Shown piece by piece: positions 26,516 to 37,860 of a DNA stretch of 64,000 nt. The notes below the pieces were generated by a model, which saw only the letters and a program-made list of their open reading frames with translations, did no database searches and was not told where the DNA came from. Numbering within the stretch: the stretch's first letter is position 1; every line of letters starts with the position of its first letter. The translations under genes and the position numbers were made by a program. The DNA is from Sulfitobacter faviae (GTDB lineage Bacteria > Pseudomonadota > Alphaproteobacteria > Rhodobacterales > Rhodobacteraceae): contig NZ_PGFQ01000001.1 of NCBI RefSeq assembly GCF_029870955.1, positions 248,001 to 312,000 of the forward strand, in the 5' to 3' direction.

Positions 26516-27103
26516 TCACATCTCGTTCAGGCGTGCCACGTAACGGGCCAGCGTGTCGATTTCGAGGTTCACCAGATCGCCGACGCCTGCATCGCCCCAC
26601 GTCGTCACCTCCTTGGTATGCGGGATGAAGTTGATGCCGAAATCGCAGCCATCGACATCATTCACCGTCAGCGAGGTGCCGTTCAGCGCCACCGAGCCTT
26701 TGGGCGCGATGAACCGCGCCAGATCCTCGGGCGCGCGCAGGGTCACGCGGGTGCTGTCGCCCTCGTCTTTCATCTCAATGATCTCAGCCACGCCATCGAC
26801 ATGGCCCGAGACGATATGCCCGCCCAACTCGTCACCCACCTTCAAGGCGCGTTCAAGGTTCACGCGTTTGCCCTCGCGCCAGTGCTGGCCGAGGTTTGTC
26901 TTAGCCACGGTCTCGGCGCTGATCTGCACCTCATACCAATCCGCGCCCAGCCCCACGACGGTCAGGCAGACGCCGTCGCTGGCGATGGAGGCGCCCATGT
27001 CGATGCCTCTGGTGTCATAGCCGGTCTGGATGCGCGCGCGCAGGTCGCCTTCCTGCTCCAGCTTGGTCACGGTGCCAACGTCTGTGATAATGCCGGTGAA
27101 CAT
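26516..27103 (-). CDS. ribE: riboflavin synthase alpha subunit
   Basis: A 195-residue lumazine dismutase that makes riboflavin. It shows the two-fold repeat of the family: MFTGIITDVGTV ... VCLTVVG in the first half and GGHIVSGHVDGVAEI ... GTSLTVNDVDG in the second. The ATG opens the invariant MFTGI. It is the first gene of the minus-strand group ribE-ribBA-ribH-nusB, separated from ribD by three plus-strand capsule genes. I saw no FMN riboswitch in the 129 bases upstream. Confidence 0.96.
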   Translation of the reverse strand: MFTGIITDVGTVTKLEQEGDLRARIQTGYDTRGIDMGASIASDGVCLTVVGLGADWYEVQISAETVAKTNLGQHWREGKRVNLERALKVGDELGGHIVSGHVDGVAEIIEMKDEGDSTRVTLRAPEDLARFIAPKGSVALNGTSLTVNDVDGCDFGINFIPHTKEVTTWGDAGVGDLVNLEIDTLARYVARLNEM

Positions 27104-27232
27104 GGGGTAGGCTCCTTTGCTGGTTCCGCGCAGTGGTAAACCCGGTCACCGCCACAGGCAAGAGCGGGTGACGCCACATTGTCGCCCCTATTATATGGTG
27201 GTTGAAGGGCAAATGCCCACCGAAGGACCAGA

Positions 27233-28525
27233 ATGACCGTGACCGCCGCCCCGACCAGAACCTTCCTGTTCCTGCAAGGACCGCATGGCCCTTTCTTTAA
27301 CAGTCTGGGCAAGATGCTGCGCCGTGCGGGGGCCGAGGTCTGGCGGGTGGGCTTCAACGCGGGCGACCGGGCCTTTTGGTTTCACCCGTCGACATACATC
27401 CCCTATCGCGGCAGGGTCGAGGATTGGCCGCGCGTCTTTGCCAGCCTGCTGGACGACAAGCAGGTCACCGACATCGTGCTTTACGGCGACACCCGCCCCA
27501 TCCATGCCGAAGCGGTGGCCGAGGCAAAGCGCCGTGGCATCACCGTCCATGTCTTCGAGGAAGGCTATATGCGGCCCTATTGGGTCACCTATGAGCGCGG
27601 CGGATCGAACGGCAACTCTCGGCTGATGGAGATGACCATTCCCCAGATGCAGGCCGCGCTCGCCCGCTCAGACATGGAAGCCCCCCTGCCCCCCGGCCAT
27701 TGGGGCGACATGCGCCACCACATCTTTTACGGCGCGCTTTACCATTGGTTCGTGATGTTCCGAAACGGCGATTACCGCAATTTCAAACCCCACCGCAGCC
27801 TGCCGGTGACCAAGGAATTCCGCCTCTACCTCAAGCGGCTCGTGCTGATGCCGGTGCTGGCCGCCGACCGCCTGCTGGCCACGCTGAAGATCCGGCTGGG
27901 CGGCTTTCCCTATCATCTGGCGCTGCTGCAACTGGAGCATGATTCCTCCTTCCAGAAACATTCGCCCTTCAACACGATGGCCGATTTCCTTGAACTGGTG
28001 ATCGAAGGTTTCGCCAAGGGCGCGCCGCAGCATCACCACCTCGTCATCAAGGCGCATCCGCTGGAGGATGGCCGCGTGCCGGTGCGGCGCGATGTCAAAC
28101 GGCTGGCCCGCGCGCATGGGGTTTCCGACCGTGTGCATTTCGTGCGCGGCGGCAAGCTGGCACAGCTTCTCAATGACACCCGCAGTGCTGTCACGGTGAA
28201 TTCCACCGCCGGGCAACAGGTGCTTTGGCGCGGCATCCCCCTCAAGGTCTTTGGCCGCGCGGTCTATTCCCAGCCTGAGTTTGTCTCGGACCAGCCGCTG
28301 CCGGAATTCTTTGCCACCGCCAACCGCCCCGACAACCGCGCCTATAAGGATTACCGCCGCTATCTGCTTGAAACCTCTCAGGTTCCGGGCGGTTTCTATG
28401 CCGCGCGCGGGCGGCGGCAATTGCTGCGCCAAGTGGTCGATATGATGCTCGCCGCCGAGGATCCCTATAACGCGCTGGAACAGGGCACCGCGGCCCCTCG
28501 GCAACAGTTGCGGGTCGTCACCTGA
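27233..28525 (+). CDS. kpsS: capsule polysaccharide export/modification protein KpsS
   Basis: A 430-residue protein of the KpsS/LipB family. KpsS is a beta-Kdo transferase that works with KpsC to build the poly-Kdo linker on the lipid anchor of group 2 capsules. Landmarks are FLQGPHGPFF at the start, YGDTRPIHAEA near 85, HVFEEGYMRPYWVT near 105, KAHPLEDGR near 280 and the VNSTAGQQVLWRGIP block near 322. It leads the plus-strand trio kpsS, wza/kpsD-like, kpsC. Confidence 0.92.
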   Translation: MTVTAAPTRTFLFLQGPHGPFFNSLGKMLRRAGAEVWRVGFNAGDRAFWFHPSTYIPYRGRVEDWPRVFASLLDDKQVTDIVLYGDTRPIHAEAVAEAKRRGITVHVFEEGYMRPYWVTYERGGSNGNSRLMEMTIPQMQAALARSDMEAPLPPGHWGDMRHHIFYGALYHWFVMFRNGDYRNFKPHRSLPVTKEFRLYLKRLVLMPVLAADRLLATLKIRLGGFPYHLALLQLEHDSSFQKHSPFNTMADFLELVIEGFAKGAPQHHHLVIKAHPLEDGRVPVRRDVKRLARAHGVSDRVHFVRGGKLAQLLNDTRSAVTVNSTAGQQVLWRGIPLKVFGRAVYSQPEFVSDQPLPEFFATANRPDNRAYKDYRRYLLETSQVPGGFYAARGRRQLLRQVVDMMLAAEDPYNALEQGTAAPRQQLRVVT

Positions 28526-28639
28526 GTTAACCCATTCCGCCCTGTAGATTTTTTCGCTAGGCTGCGCTAAGTTGCAAAGTAATACGTCAAGACAATTGGC
28601 GATTTCGAGGCAGATATTTCAGGTCGAGGAGACCGGGCA

Positions 28640-29770
28640 GTGAAATCCGTATCTTTCCGGTGGGCGCGCCCCATCGCAGCGCTGGCGGCGGTGGCCGTCG
28701 TCTCATCATGTGGTTTGCCGCAGGTCGGGCCGAACAAACGGCAAATCTACGCAGGCTCTGTTCAGCGCGAGGGCGATGCCTTTGTCGTCAGCGTGAATGA
28801 CCGTGTGACCCGCGCCACCGCCGTGGCCCCGGCGCTTGGCTTTTCGGAAAGCTTCAAGAATGCGGGCCGGGTCGGTTCCGACACGATCCAGCCGGGCGAT
28901 ATCCTTGGCATCACGGTTTATGAAAACGTGGACGATCCGCTTCTCGGCGTCGAAGGCGCCCCAGCCACCATGCTGGAAGAGGTGCAGGTCGACGGCGCGG
29001 GCTTTATCTTTATCCCCTACGCGGGCCGCATTCGCGCTGCGGGCAACACGCCCGAAGCGATCCGCCGCATCATCACCAACAAGCTGGGCGAGCAAACCCC
29101 CGACCCGCAGGTCGAAGTGCGCCGCGCCGCCGGTGACGGCTCGACCGTCTCGCTCATCGGTTCCATCGGGGCGCAGGGCGTCTACCCGATCGAGCGCCCC
29201 ACCCGTACGCTGGCCGCCATGCTGGCACGCGCGGGCGGTGTGACCATCATCCCCGAAATCGCGCAGGTCACCGTGATCCGCGGCGGGCAGCGCGGCAAGA
29301 TTTGGTTCCAAGACCTTTATGACCACCCCGAGCTCGACATTGCCCTGCGCCCGGGCGACCGGATTTTGGTCGAGGAAGACACCCGTTCTTTCACCGCGCT
29401 TGGCGCCACCGGCGGGCAGGCCCGCGTGCCCTTTGAATCGCAAAACCTCTCGCTCTTGGAAGGCATCGCGCAGGTGGGCGGTCTCAGCCCCCTCTCGGCC
29501 GACCCCACGGGCGTCTTCGTGTTCCGCAATGAGCCTGAGGAAGTCGCCGAACAGGTGCTGGGCCGCAGCGATCTGACCGGTGCGCAGCGCATGGTCTATG
29601 TGACCGACCTGACCAAACCCAACGGCATGTTCATGGCCCGCGATTTCGTGATCCGCGACGGCGACACGATCTATGTGACCGAAGCGCCCTTCACCCAGTG
29701 GAGCAAGGTAATCTCGGCCATCACCGGCACGGCGGGTTCGGCGGATAGCATCACCTCGCTGACCGAATGA
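28640..29770 (+). CDS. outer-membrane polysaccharide export lipoprotein (Wza/KpsD-like)
   Basis: A 376-residue polysaccharide biosynthesis/export protein. The N-terminus is a lipoprotein signal with the lipobox VVSSC (Cys24). A PES domain is at about 85-170 (QPGDILGITVYENVDDPL ... VDGAGFIFIPYAGRIRAAG), followed by SLBB-like repeats (GSIGAQGVYPIERPTRTLAAML; LLEGIAQVGGLS). It should form the outer-membrane channel for capsule. The inner-membrane ABC pair KpsMT and the KpsE adaptor are not in the window. Confidence 0.88.
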   Translation: MKSVSFRWARPIAALAAVAVVSSCGLPQVGPNKRQIYAGSVQREGDAFVVSVNDRVTRATAVAPALGFSESFKNAGRVGSDTIQPGDILGITVYENVDDPLLGVEGAPATMLEEVQVDGAGFIFIPYAGRIRAAGNTPEAIRRIITNKLGEQTPDPQVEVRRAAGDGSTVSLIGSIGAQGVYPIERPTRTLAAMLARAGGVTIIPEIAQVTVIRGGQRGKIWFQDLYDHPELDIALRPGDRILVEEDTRSFTALGATGGQARVPFESQNLSLLEGIAQVGGLSPLSADPTGVFVFRNEPEEVAEQVLGRSDLTGAQRMVYVTDLTKPNGMFMARDFVIRDGDTIYVTEAPFTQWSKVISAITGTAGSADSITSLTE

Positions 29771-29779
29771 TCCACCCCG

Positions 29780-31804
29780 GTGGCATTCGAAGCTGACCCA
29801 TACCAATACCCCGCCGCCGGTCCCGAAAGGAGCCGGCGGCTTTTCGTATATAACGGTGGATTTCTGACGCAGCGCCGCCTGCGGCGCATCCTGCAACTGT
29901 CGGGCCATTCCCTGCGCCTTGGCCTGCCCGGGCCGGATGATGCGGTGGCGGTCTGGGGTAACTCCCCCACCGCGCATCGCGGACTGGCCGTGGCGGCCAA
30001 ACGCGGCGTGCCGGTGATCCGGGTGGAGGACGCATGGCTGCGCTCGCTCCACCCCGGTCGCGCGGGCGAGCCGCCCTTGGGCCTGCTGATCGACAGCCGG
30101 GGGGCGCATTTCGACCCCGCCCAGCCCTCAGACCTCGAAGAGCTACTGGCCCATCACCCGCTGGACAACACCGCCCTTCTGGACCGCGCCCGGGGCGGCA
30201 TGGCGCAGATGGCCGAGGCGCATCTGACGAAATATGCGGGCTTTGACCCCGACCTGCCTGCGCCGGAGCCGGGCTATGTGCTGGTGATCGACCAAACCCG
30301 CGGCGACGCCTCGGTCACCGCTTCGGGCGCGGATCGTGCGCGGTTTCTGGAAATGCTCGTCTTCGCGCAAGAGGAACACCCCGGCGCGCGGGTCATCATC
30401 AAGAGCCACCCCGAGACCGCACAGGGCTACCGCGCCGGGCATTACGGCCCCGAGGATACCAACGAGCGGATCACCCTGCTGACCAATTCCATCAGCCCTT
30501 GGGCACTGTTCGAAGGGGCGGTGGGTGTCTACACCGTCTCATCGCAAATGGGGTTCGAGGCGATCTTTGCCGGTCACAGGCCGCGCGTCTTCGGCCAGCC
30601 CTTCTATGCCGGTTGGGGGCTGACGGAGGATGAATTCCCCGTCCAACGCCGCCAGCGCCGCCTTAGCCGCGCGCAACTTTTCGCCGCCGCGATGATCCTC
30701 TATCCGACGTGGTACGACCCCTATCGCGACGAACTCGGCAGTTTCGAGACGGCCCTTACCGCCCTCGCCGCGCAGGCCCGCGCGTGGCGAGAGGATCATC
30801 GCGGCTGGGACGCATGGGGCATGCGCCTGTGGAAGCGCCGCCCCCTGCAACAGTTCTTCGGAACGACCACGCCCCTTCGCTTTCGCAAAGGCGCGGCAGA
30901 AGCCCCCAAGCCGCCCCGCCGCGCCATGGTCTGGGCCAGCAAGGCCGAGGTCGCGCCCCAAGATGCGCTGCGGGTCGAGGACGGGTTTCTGCGCTCGCGC
31001 GGGCTGGGGGCCGAACTGGTCCCGCCCCTGTCGCTGGTCTGTGACGATCTGGGCATTTACTACGATCCCCAAGGACCGAGCCGGTTGGAGAAATGGATCG
31101 CGAAACGCGCAGACTTGCGCCCCGATCAACTGGCCCGCGCCCGCGCGCTGATCGCGGCGCTCACCGGGGCGGGCCTCAGCAAATACAACCTCGGCGGTGC
31201 CGCGCCCGACCTGCCGCCGGGGCGGCGCATCCTTGTCCCCGGACAGGTCGAAGACGACGCCTCCATCCTCACCGGCACGGGCGATGTGTGCAGCAATGCG
31301 GCCCTGCTGGCCGCCGCCCGCGCCGCAAACCCGGATGCCGTGATCCTCTACAAACCCCACCCCGATGTCGAAGCGGGCCTGCGCAAAGGCGCGACGGAGG
31401 CGGGCGAGGCCGATCTGATCCTGCATCACGCCGACCCGGTGGCGCTTCTCAGCCAAGTCGACGCGGTTTGGACCATGACCTCCCTCTTGGGGTTCGAAGC
31501 GCTCCTCCGCCGGGTCCCGGTGGTGACCTTGGGCGCGCCCTTCTACGCAGGCTGGGGGCTGACGGAAGACCGGGGCGATGTCCCGCCCCGCCGCCGCGCG
31601 ACACCGACGCTCGAAGGGCTTATTCATGCCGCGCTCATCGATTACCCGCGCTACCGCGACCCGGTCAGCGGCTTGCCCTGCCCCGTCGAAGTGGTGGTCG
31701 AACGGCTGGCCACGGGCCGTCTGCCCCGCGCCGGGCTGGGCAACCGAATGCTGTCGAAGCTCCAAGGGGTCTTTGCCAGCCAGAGCCACCTCTGGCGGCG
31801 ATAG
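29780..31804 (+). CDS. kpsC: capsule polysaccharide biosynthesis protein KpsC
   Basis: A 674-residue protein made of two related Kdo-transferase modules. The motif PFYAGWGLTED occurs twice, near residues 274 and 587, each after a GFEA segment, and each half also has a KSHPE/KPHPD motif. In characterised KpsC the halves are beta-2,4 and beta-2,7 Kdo transferases. The start is a GTG (29780) nine bases after the upstream stop. With KpsS it points to a group 2-type lipid-linked capsule, although the polymer genes are elsewhere. Confidence 0.93.
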   Translation: MAFEADPYQYPAAGPERSRRLFVYNGGFLTQRRLRRILQLSGHSLRLGLPGPDDAVAVWGNSPTAHRGLAVAAKRGVPVIRVEDAWLRSLHPGRAGEPPLGLLIDSRGAHFDPAQPSDLEELLAHHPLDNTALLDRARGGMAQMAEAHLTKYAGFDPDLPAPEPGYVLVIDQTRGDASVTASGADRARFLEMLVFAQEEHPGARVIIKSHPETAQGYRAGHYGPEDTNERITLLTNSISPWALFEGAVGVYTVSSQMGFEAIFAGHRPRVFGQPFYAGWGLTEDEFPVQRRQRRLSRAQLFAAAMILYPTWYDPYRDELGSFETALTALAAQARAWREDHRGWDAWGMRLWKRRPLQQFFGTTTPLRFRKGAAEAPKPPRRAMVWASKAEVAPQDALRVEDGFLRSRGLGAELVPPLSLVCDDLGIYYDPQGPSRLEKWIAKRADLRPDQLARARALIAALTGAGLSKYNLGGAAPDLPPGRRILVPGQVEDDASILTGTGDVCSNAALLAAARAANPDAVILYKPHPDVEAGLRKGATEAGEADLILHHADPVALLSQVDAVWTMTSLLGFEALLRRVPVVTLGAPFYAGWGLTEDRGDVPPRRRATPTLEGLIHAALIDYPRYRDPVSGLPCPVEVVVERLATGRLPRAGLGNRMLSKLQGVFASQSHLWRR

Positions 31805-31807
31805 CGC

Positions 31808-32920
31808 TTAACCGGCTGCGTTGCGCCGCCAGATGTGCAGAAGGTCCGGCCCAATCTGCTGACTGGATTGCAGCGCAAAGCGCGGGGCCTCGGCCAGCCG
31901 CGACAGGCCAAGCGCCCCGATGCCGGGCAGACCTTCGGCCCCGATCACCAGCCCGGCGGTGAACCCCACCAGCCGGTCGACCAAATCCGCCTCGATGAGC
32001 GAGGCGGCCAAGGCGCTCCCCCCCTCGCAGAAGATCCTTGTGAGACCATGCGCCGCCAATTGCCGCATCACATCCTGCGGGTCCAACTGCGCCCCGCGTG
32101 CGGCACAGGGCAGCAGTGTCGCCCCAAGATCGGCCCAGGCTTTGACCAAAGCCGGATCGGCATCCGCACCGTGGCAGAGGATCAAAGGCACCTCAGCCGC
32201 CGTGCGCGCCAGTTGCCCCATCAACGGCAGGTCGAGCCTGCGCGAGACGACGACGCGCGCCGGTTGCTGGGCAAGCCCGAGACCACGCACCGTCAGGCTT
32301 GGGTCGTCCTTGCGGGCGGTGCCCGCCCCGACCATCACCGCGTCATGGCGGCTGCGCATGGCATGGGTCAGCCGCCGCGCGGGGGCGTCGGTGATCCACT
32401 GACTTTCGCCCGTGCCGGTGGCGATCCGCCCGTCAAAGGAATTGGCCAGTTTCAGCGTGAGCATCGGGCGCCCCAGATCGGTGCGGCAGAAAAAACCGGC
32501 GTTATCCGCGCGGGCCGCATCTTCGTGCAGCCCGACCGAGACCTCGATCCCGGCATCTTGCAACATCGCGATGCCGCGCCCGTTGACCCGCGCGTCGTCA
32601 TCTTGGGTCGCGATCACCACGCGGGCCACGCCTGCGTCGATCAGCGCCTGCGCACAGGGCGGCGTTTTGCCGTGGTGGGAGCAGGGTTCAAGCGTAACAT
32701 AGACCGTCGCCCCCCGCGCCGCCGCACCGGCCTGCGCCAGCGCCTGCGGCTCGGCATGGGGGCGCCCGCCCGGCTGGGTCCAACCGCGCCCGACGATCCG
32801 CGTGCCTTGCACGATGACACAGCCCACCGCCGGGTTGGGCCAGACATTGCCCTGCCCGCGCCGCCCCAAGGACAGCGCCAGCGCCATATACCGCGCGTCG
32901 CTCACCCGCTCGCCGGTCAC
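31808..32920 (-). CDS. ribD: bifunctional pyrimidine deaminase/reductase RibD
   Basis: A 370-residue riboflavin enzyme. The N-terminal deaminase (about 1-145) has the zinc site HAEPQAL and [11 protein letters not shown]; the C-terminal reductase (about 150-365) has [14 protein letters not shown] and the [13 protein letters not shown]-like [13 protein letters not shown] motif. It overlaps the nrdR stop by four bases (ATGA). Its 3' end is three bases from the kpsC stop on the opposite strand. Downstream rib genes continue beyond the capsule trio. Confidence 0.95.
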   Translation of the reverse strand: MTGERVSDARYMALALSLGRRGQGNVWPNPAVGCVIVQGTRIVGRGWTQPGGRPHAEPQALAQAGAAARGATVYVTLEPCSHHGKTPPCAQALIDAGVARVVIATQDDDARVNGRGIAMLQDAGIEVSVGLHEDAARADNAGFFCRTDLGRPMLTLKLANSFDGRIATGTGESQWITDAPARRLTHAMRSRHDAVMVGAGTARKDDPSLTVRGLGLAQQPARVVVSRRLDLPLMGQLARTAAEVPLILCHGADADPALVKAWADLGATLLPCAARGAQLDPQDVMRQLAAHGLTRIFCEGGSALAASLIEADLVDRLVGFTAGLVIGAEGLPGIGALGLSRLAEAPRFALQSSQQIGPDLLHIWRRNAAG

Positions 32921-33384
32921 TCTTCCGGCAGGGCGTCGGGCCGCAGTTCCTGAACGAATTTGTCGAAATCGTCCGCGGCTTGGAAGTTCTTGTAAACAGA
33001 GGCGAAACGCACATAGGCCACGGTGTCGATCCGGGCCAGCGCCTCCATTACGATCTCACCGATATGTTTTGAGCTGATGTCGGTCTCGCCCATGCTTTCC
33101 AACCGGCGCACGATGCCCGAGATCATCTGATCGATACGTTCGGGATCAATGGGGCGTTTCTGCATGGAGATACGGATCGAGCGTTCCAGCTTGTCGCGGT
33201 CAAAATCCTCGCGCTTGCCGGAGGTTTTGATGACCACAAGGTCGCGCAGTTGCACCCGTTCATAGGTGGTGAAGCGGCCCCCGCAGGCCGGGCAGAACCG
33301 TCTGCGCCGGATCGAGACGTGATCCTCGGCCGGGCGGCTGTCTTTCACTTGGGTGTCGATATTTCCGCAAAACGGGCAGCGCAT
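32917..33384 (-). CDS. nrdR: transcriptional repressor NrdR
   Basis: A 155-residue repressor of ribonucleotide reductase genes. The zinc ribbon uses Cys3, Cys6, Cys31 and Cys34 (CPFC ... CPAC), followed by the basic RRRRF patch. The ATP-cone fills residues about 47-140 ([20 protein letters not shown]). It is the first gene of an nrdR-ribD pair, a linkage conserved in many proteobacteria. No NrdR box was searched for beyond its own upstream region. Confidence 0.97.
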   Translation of the reverse strand: MRCPFCGNIDTQVKDSRPAEDHVSIRRRRFCPACGGRFTTYERVQLRDLVVIKTSGKREDFDRDKLERSIRISMQKRPIDPERIDQMISGIVRRLESMGETDISSKHIGEIVMEALARIDTVAYVRFASVYKNFQAADDFDKFVQELRPDALPEE

Positions 33385-33570
33385 CGGCCGTCCCCCTCTT
33401 CATCCTGCCTCACTTGTGGGGCGCGCGGCCCTCTTGTCAAAACTTATAGGGGAGCCGCGAGGTTTTGGGTAGAGAAGATTTCCACAGCTATATCTTGCGT
33501 TCAAATATGTGTCATGGACCCAACGGCATGCCCCTGCGTTGGTCAGCGAAGGCTATAAACGGAGCATGTT

Positions 33571-34242
33571 ATGACCAAGACACTTTTCCTGACCGGCGCC
33601 TCCAGCGGGATCGGCGCCGCCACCGCCCGCGCCGCCGCGAAAGCGGGCTGGAACATCGGCCTGTTTGCCCGCAGCGAAGACAAGCTGAACGACCTCGCCG
33701 CCGAGATTGGCGACCAAGCACTCGTGCTGGTGGGCGACGCTACCGACTACGACGCGCAGAAACAAGCGATCGACAAACTGGCCGATCACTTCGGACAGGT
33801 CGATGCCGCCTTTGCCAATGCCGGGCGCGGCACCAGCCCAGCGGGGACAGAGAATGGCGACCCGCAGGATTGGAAAGCGATGGTCGACCTCAACATCATG
33901 GGCGCACTCTATACCGCTCATGCCGCCATGCCGCATCTGCGCAAGACCACGGGGCAATATGTCGTCACCGGCTCTGCCGCCGGGCGGCGGCATATCCAAG
34001 GGTCGATCTACGGGGCGACCAAGTGGTTTATCCACGGCTACGCAGGTAACTTGGCGGATGAGATGGCCGAATGGGGTGGCCGCTGCATGGTGGTCTCACC
34101 CGGCATGGTCGACACCGCCTTTTTCGACGAGGCCAAACCCGACAAGTTGCAGCCTGAGGATGTGGCAGATGCGGTGATGCATGCGCTCGAAGCGCCCGCG
34201 CGGGCGGCGGTGCGTGAAATTCACCTGATGCCGACAGGGTGA
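33571..34242 (+). CDS. short-chain dehydrogenase/reductase
   Basis: A 223-residue Rossmann-fold oxidoreductase. The cofactor site is TGASSGIGAATA at about residues 7-18, NAG is in FANAGRG, and the active-site pair is YGATK near 150, preceded by the Ser of VVTGSAAGRR. The class resembles the YdfG group of NADP-dependent dehydrogenases. Its substrate is unknown. The gene is 186 bases from the divergent nrdR and has an cggag ribosome site close to the ATG. Confidence 0.9.
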   Translation: MTKTLFLTGASSGIGAATARAAAKAGWNIGLFARSEDKLNDLAAEIGDQALVLVGDATDYDAQKQAIDKLADHFGQVDAAFANAGRGTSPAGTENGDPQDWKAMVDLNIMGALYTAHAAMPHLRKTTGQYVVTGSAAGRRHIQGSIYGATKWFIHGYAGNLADEMAEWGGRCMVVSPGMVDTAFFDEAKPDKLQPEDVADAVMHALEAPARAAVREIHLMPTG

Positions 34243-34260
34243 CCCCTGCCCGGTCCGGCG

Positions 34261-34677
34261 TCAGTCGGGCCGGAAATGCGCCGCGATGCGCCGCTCATGC
34301 GGGGCGTCGCGATGCTCGAACAAGTAGATGCCTTGCCAAGTCCCCAACATCATCCGCCCCCGCGCGACGGGGATGCTAAGGCTGACCGGCAGGACCGAGG
34401 CTTTGATATGCGCAGGCATATCATCCGGCCCTTCCATCAGATGCGTGAGATAGCGCATTTCTGGCGCATCGGCGGGCGGCACCAGCCGGGCGAAATAGGC
34501 CAAAAGGTCGCACTGCACATCCGGGTCTGCGTTCTCTTGGATCAGCAAAGAGGCCGAGGTGTGCTGCACCAAGAGCGTCAGCAGCCCGTCCCCCTGCCCC
34601 GCAATCCAGCGGGCCACGTCATTCGTGAACTCGTAGAGCGCCTGACCGCGGGTTTGAATGGTAAAGACTGTCTGCAT
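34261..34677 (-). CDS. YjbQ family protein (secondary thiamine-phosphate synthase type)
   Basis: A 138-residue protein of the UPF0047/YjbQ family. Typical blocks are LTLLVQHTSASLLIQENADPDV near 35-57, LTHLMEGPDDMPAHIKASVLP near 80-102 and LGTWQGIYLFEHRD near 112-126. The conserved His residues lie in these blocks. Some members have weak thiamine-phosphate synthase activity; the true role is unsettled. It is one base downstream of the secreted protein gene at 34679, so the two are co-transcribed. Confidence 0.93.
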   Translation of the reverse strand: MQTVFTIQTRGQALYEFTNDVARWIAGQGDGLLTLLVQHTSASLLIQENADPDVQCDLLAYFARLVPPADAPEMRYLTHLMEGPDDMPAHIKASVLPVSLSIPVARGRMMLGTWQGIYLFEHRDAPHERRIAAHFRPD

Positions 34678-34678
34678 C

Positions 34679-35158
34679 TCAGCAGGCCCCCCAGTGCTGC
34701 GCCTCAGCGTCCCAACATTGGCCAGCCGCCTCTTTCGCGTCGCTTATGGCAAAGAGGCCCAGTTCCGTTGACCCCCTGTCGCAAGAAAGCGAGGCGATCT
34801 CGCGCCCATTCTCGCGCACCGTCACCCCGCCATCGCTGACCTGATCGAGTTTGTCGAAAGAGCTATGGACCTCATATGTAAAAGCGCCATTCCGAAAGGT
34901 CGTGCTCTCCCAGATGGCGCGACTTATGCCCGGCCAAGGCTGATGCGCCACCTCCGTGATCGGGGCGCTCAGGATCAGATCGGGCGCGTCAGCCGGGCCG
35001 AAGCGGTAGATCACCTCTTCCCCGTCGAGGCAGACCTCCAACTGTTTTGCCCCTTGATCAATCGTACAGGTTAGAACCGTGGCGCTGCGCTGATGGCAGT
35101 GGGCAAGGGCTTGGCTGATGCCAAGGGTCAGAAACAGGCTGGCGAGCAGAAAACGCAT
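34679..35158 (-). CDS. secreted protein of unknown function, 159 residues
   Basis: Begins with a clear signal peptide (MRFLLASLFLTLGISQALA, cleavage before HCHQ). The mature part has four or more cysteines (CHQRS, CTIDQG, CLDGEE, SLSCDRG, QCWDAE, WGAC) that may form disulfides, and a beta-rich pattern. The ATG at 35158 is chosen for the signal peptide; the frame upstream is Arg/Gly-rich. It is followed at one base distance by yjbQ. I do not recognise the family. Confidence 0.7.
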   Translation of the reverse strand: MRFLLASLFLTLGISQALAHCHQRSATVLTCTIDQGAKQLEVCLDGEEVIYRFGPADAPDLILSAPITEVAHQPWPGISRAIWESTTFRNGAFTYEVHSSFDKLDQVSDGGVTVRENGREIASLSCDRGSTELGLFAISDAKEAAGQCWDAEAQHWGAC

Positions 35159-35228
35159 GAGAAAAATCCGTCGTAACAATACCCGCAGAATAAGCCCGCC
35201 ACCGCGTGAAAACAACGGCTTCCCCGGT

Positions 35229-35641
35229 TCAGAAATCCCGCAACTCAATTATGCGATCCAGACAGAACTGCCGCGCATGGTGGCTGGGCAGGTTCTCTCC
35301 CGCGCGGTTGATCGTGACGGAATAGGACTGCCCCCTGTCGCCGCTCGCCCGCTCAGGATTGGTGGTGTAAACGACGCCAGTGCGGCCCACGCCGCTCACC
35401 GACGGGCCGCGGGGGTTTTGATATAAAGCCGCTCCCCGCGCGGAAGGCCCAGAACGTCCTGCGCAAACTCCGCTGCGGCGCACCAGATGTGACGCGCGCC
35501 TGCGCCGTGGTCTTCGATCACCTCGAACTCCTGCGCGGTAAGTGGCACGACGATCAGCCGGTTCTCGGCCCGGTAGGCCTGTGCGGCGGCTTGCAGCGGC
35601 AGCATAAGGCAAAGAAGGGTAAGGACAGTTTTGCGCATCAT
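35229..35641 (-). CDS. secreted protein of unknown function, frame shifted
   Basis: The N-terminal part has a signal peptide (MMRKTVLTLLCLMLPLQAAAQA) and continues as LIVVPLTAQEFEVIEDHGAGA and IWCAAAEFAQDVLGLPRGERLYI. This frame stops at 35396. A second frame carries on with PSVSGVGRTGVVYTTNPERA and a Cys-containing end (FCLDRIIELRDF). Adding one base to the G run at 35411-35415 joins them as a 137-residue protein, IKTPRGPSVSGV. Cysteines near IWC and FCLD could pair. Resembles small uncharacterised roseobacter secreted proteins. Confidence 0.65.
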
Positions 35642-35712
35642 GGGAACCTTCTTGGGATACCCCCTTGATGTAAGCGGCGCGGGCGGCAGGTCAAAGACCC
35701 GCCCCGCAAAAG

Positions 35713-35739
35713 AAAACGCGGCCACCGGGGCCGCGTTTT
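35713..35739 (-). terminator. Rho-independent terminator of rpoD
   Basis: On the minus strand AAAACGCGGCC pairs with GGCCGCGTTTT around a 5-base loop, followed by CTTTT. It is 3 bases after the rpoD stop. Confidence 0.88.
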
Positions 35740-35742
35740 GGT

Positions 35743-37725
<1,983 letters not shown>

Positions 37726-37758
37726 CTCATGCTCCTTCAGCGCGTCAGCGCGAATCAT

Positions 37759-37790
37759 CCGCAGACGATTCGGTTTTCCGAATCATGCGG
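37759..37790 (-). promoter_or_regulatory. strong hairpin in the dnaG-rpoD spacer
   Basis: GATTCGG (37767-37773) and CCGAATC (37778-37784) pair around TTTT, and the stem is extended by CCGCA/TGCGG across small bulges. It lies 33 bases before the rpoD start, inside the dnaG-rpoD transcript. No T tract follows, so it is more likely an RNA stability, processing or attenuation element than a terminator. Confidence 0.55.
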
Positions 37791-37860
37791 GGTTATGGGT
37801 GATTCTTAAACCCGTTGCCCAGCATTTTCAAAAAGTCCTGCAAATGGGCCACGCCGATGC

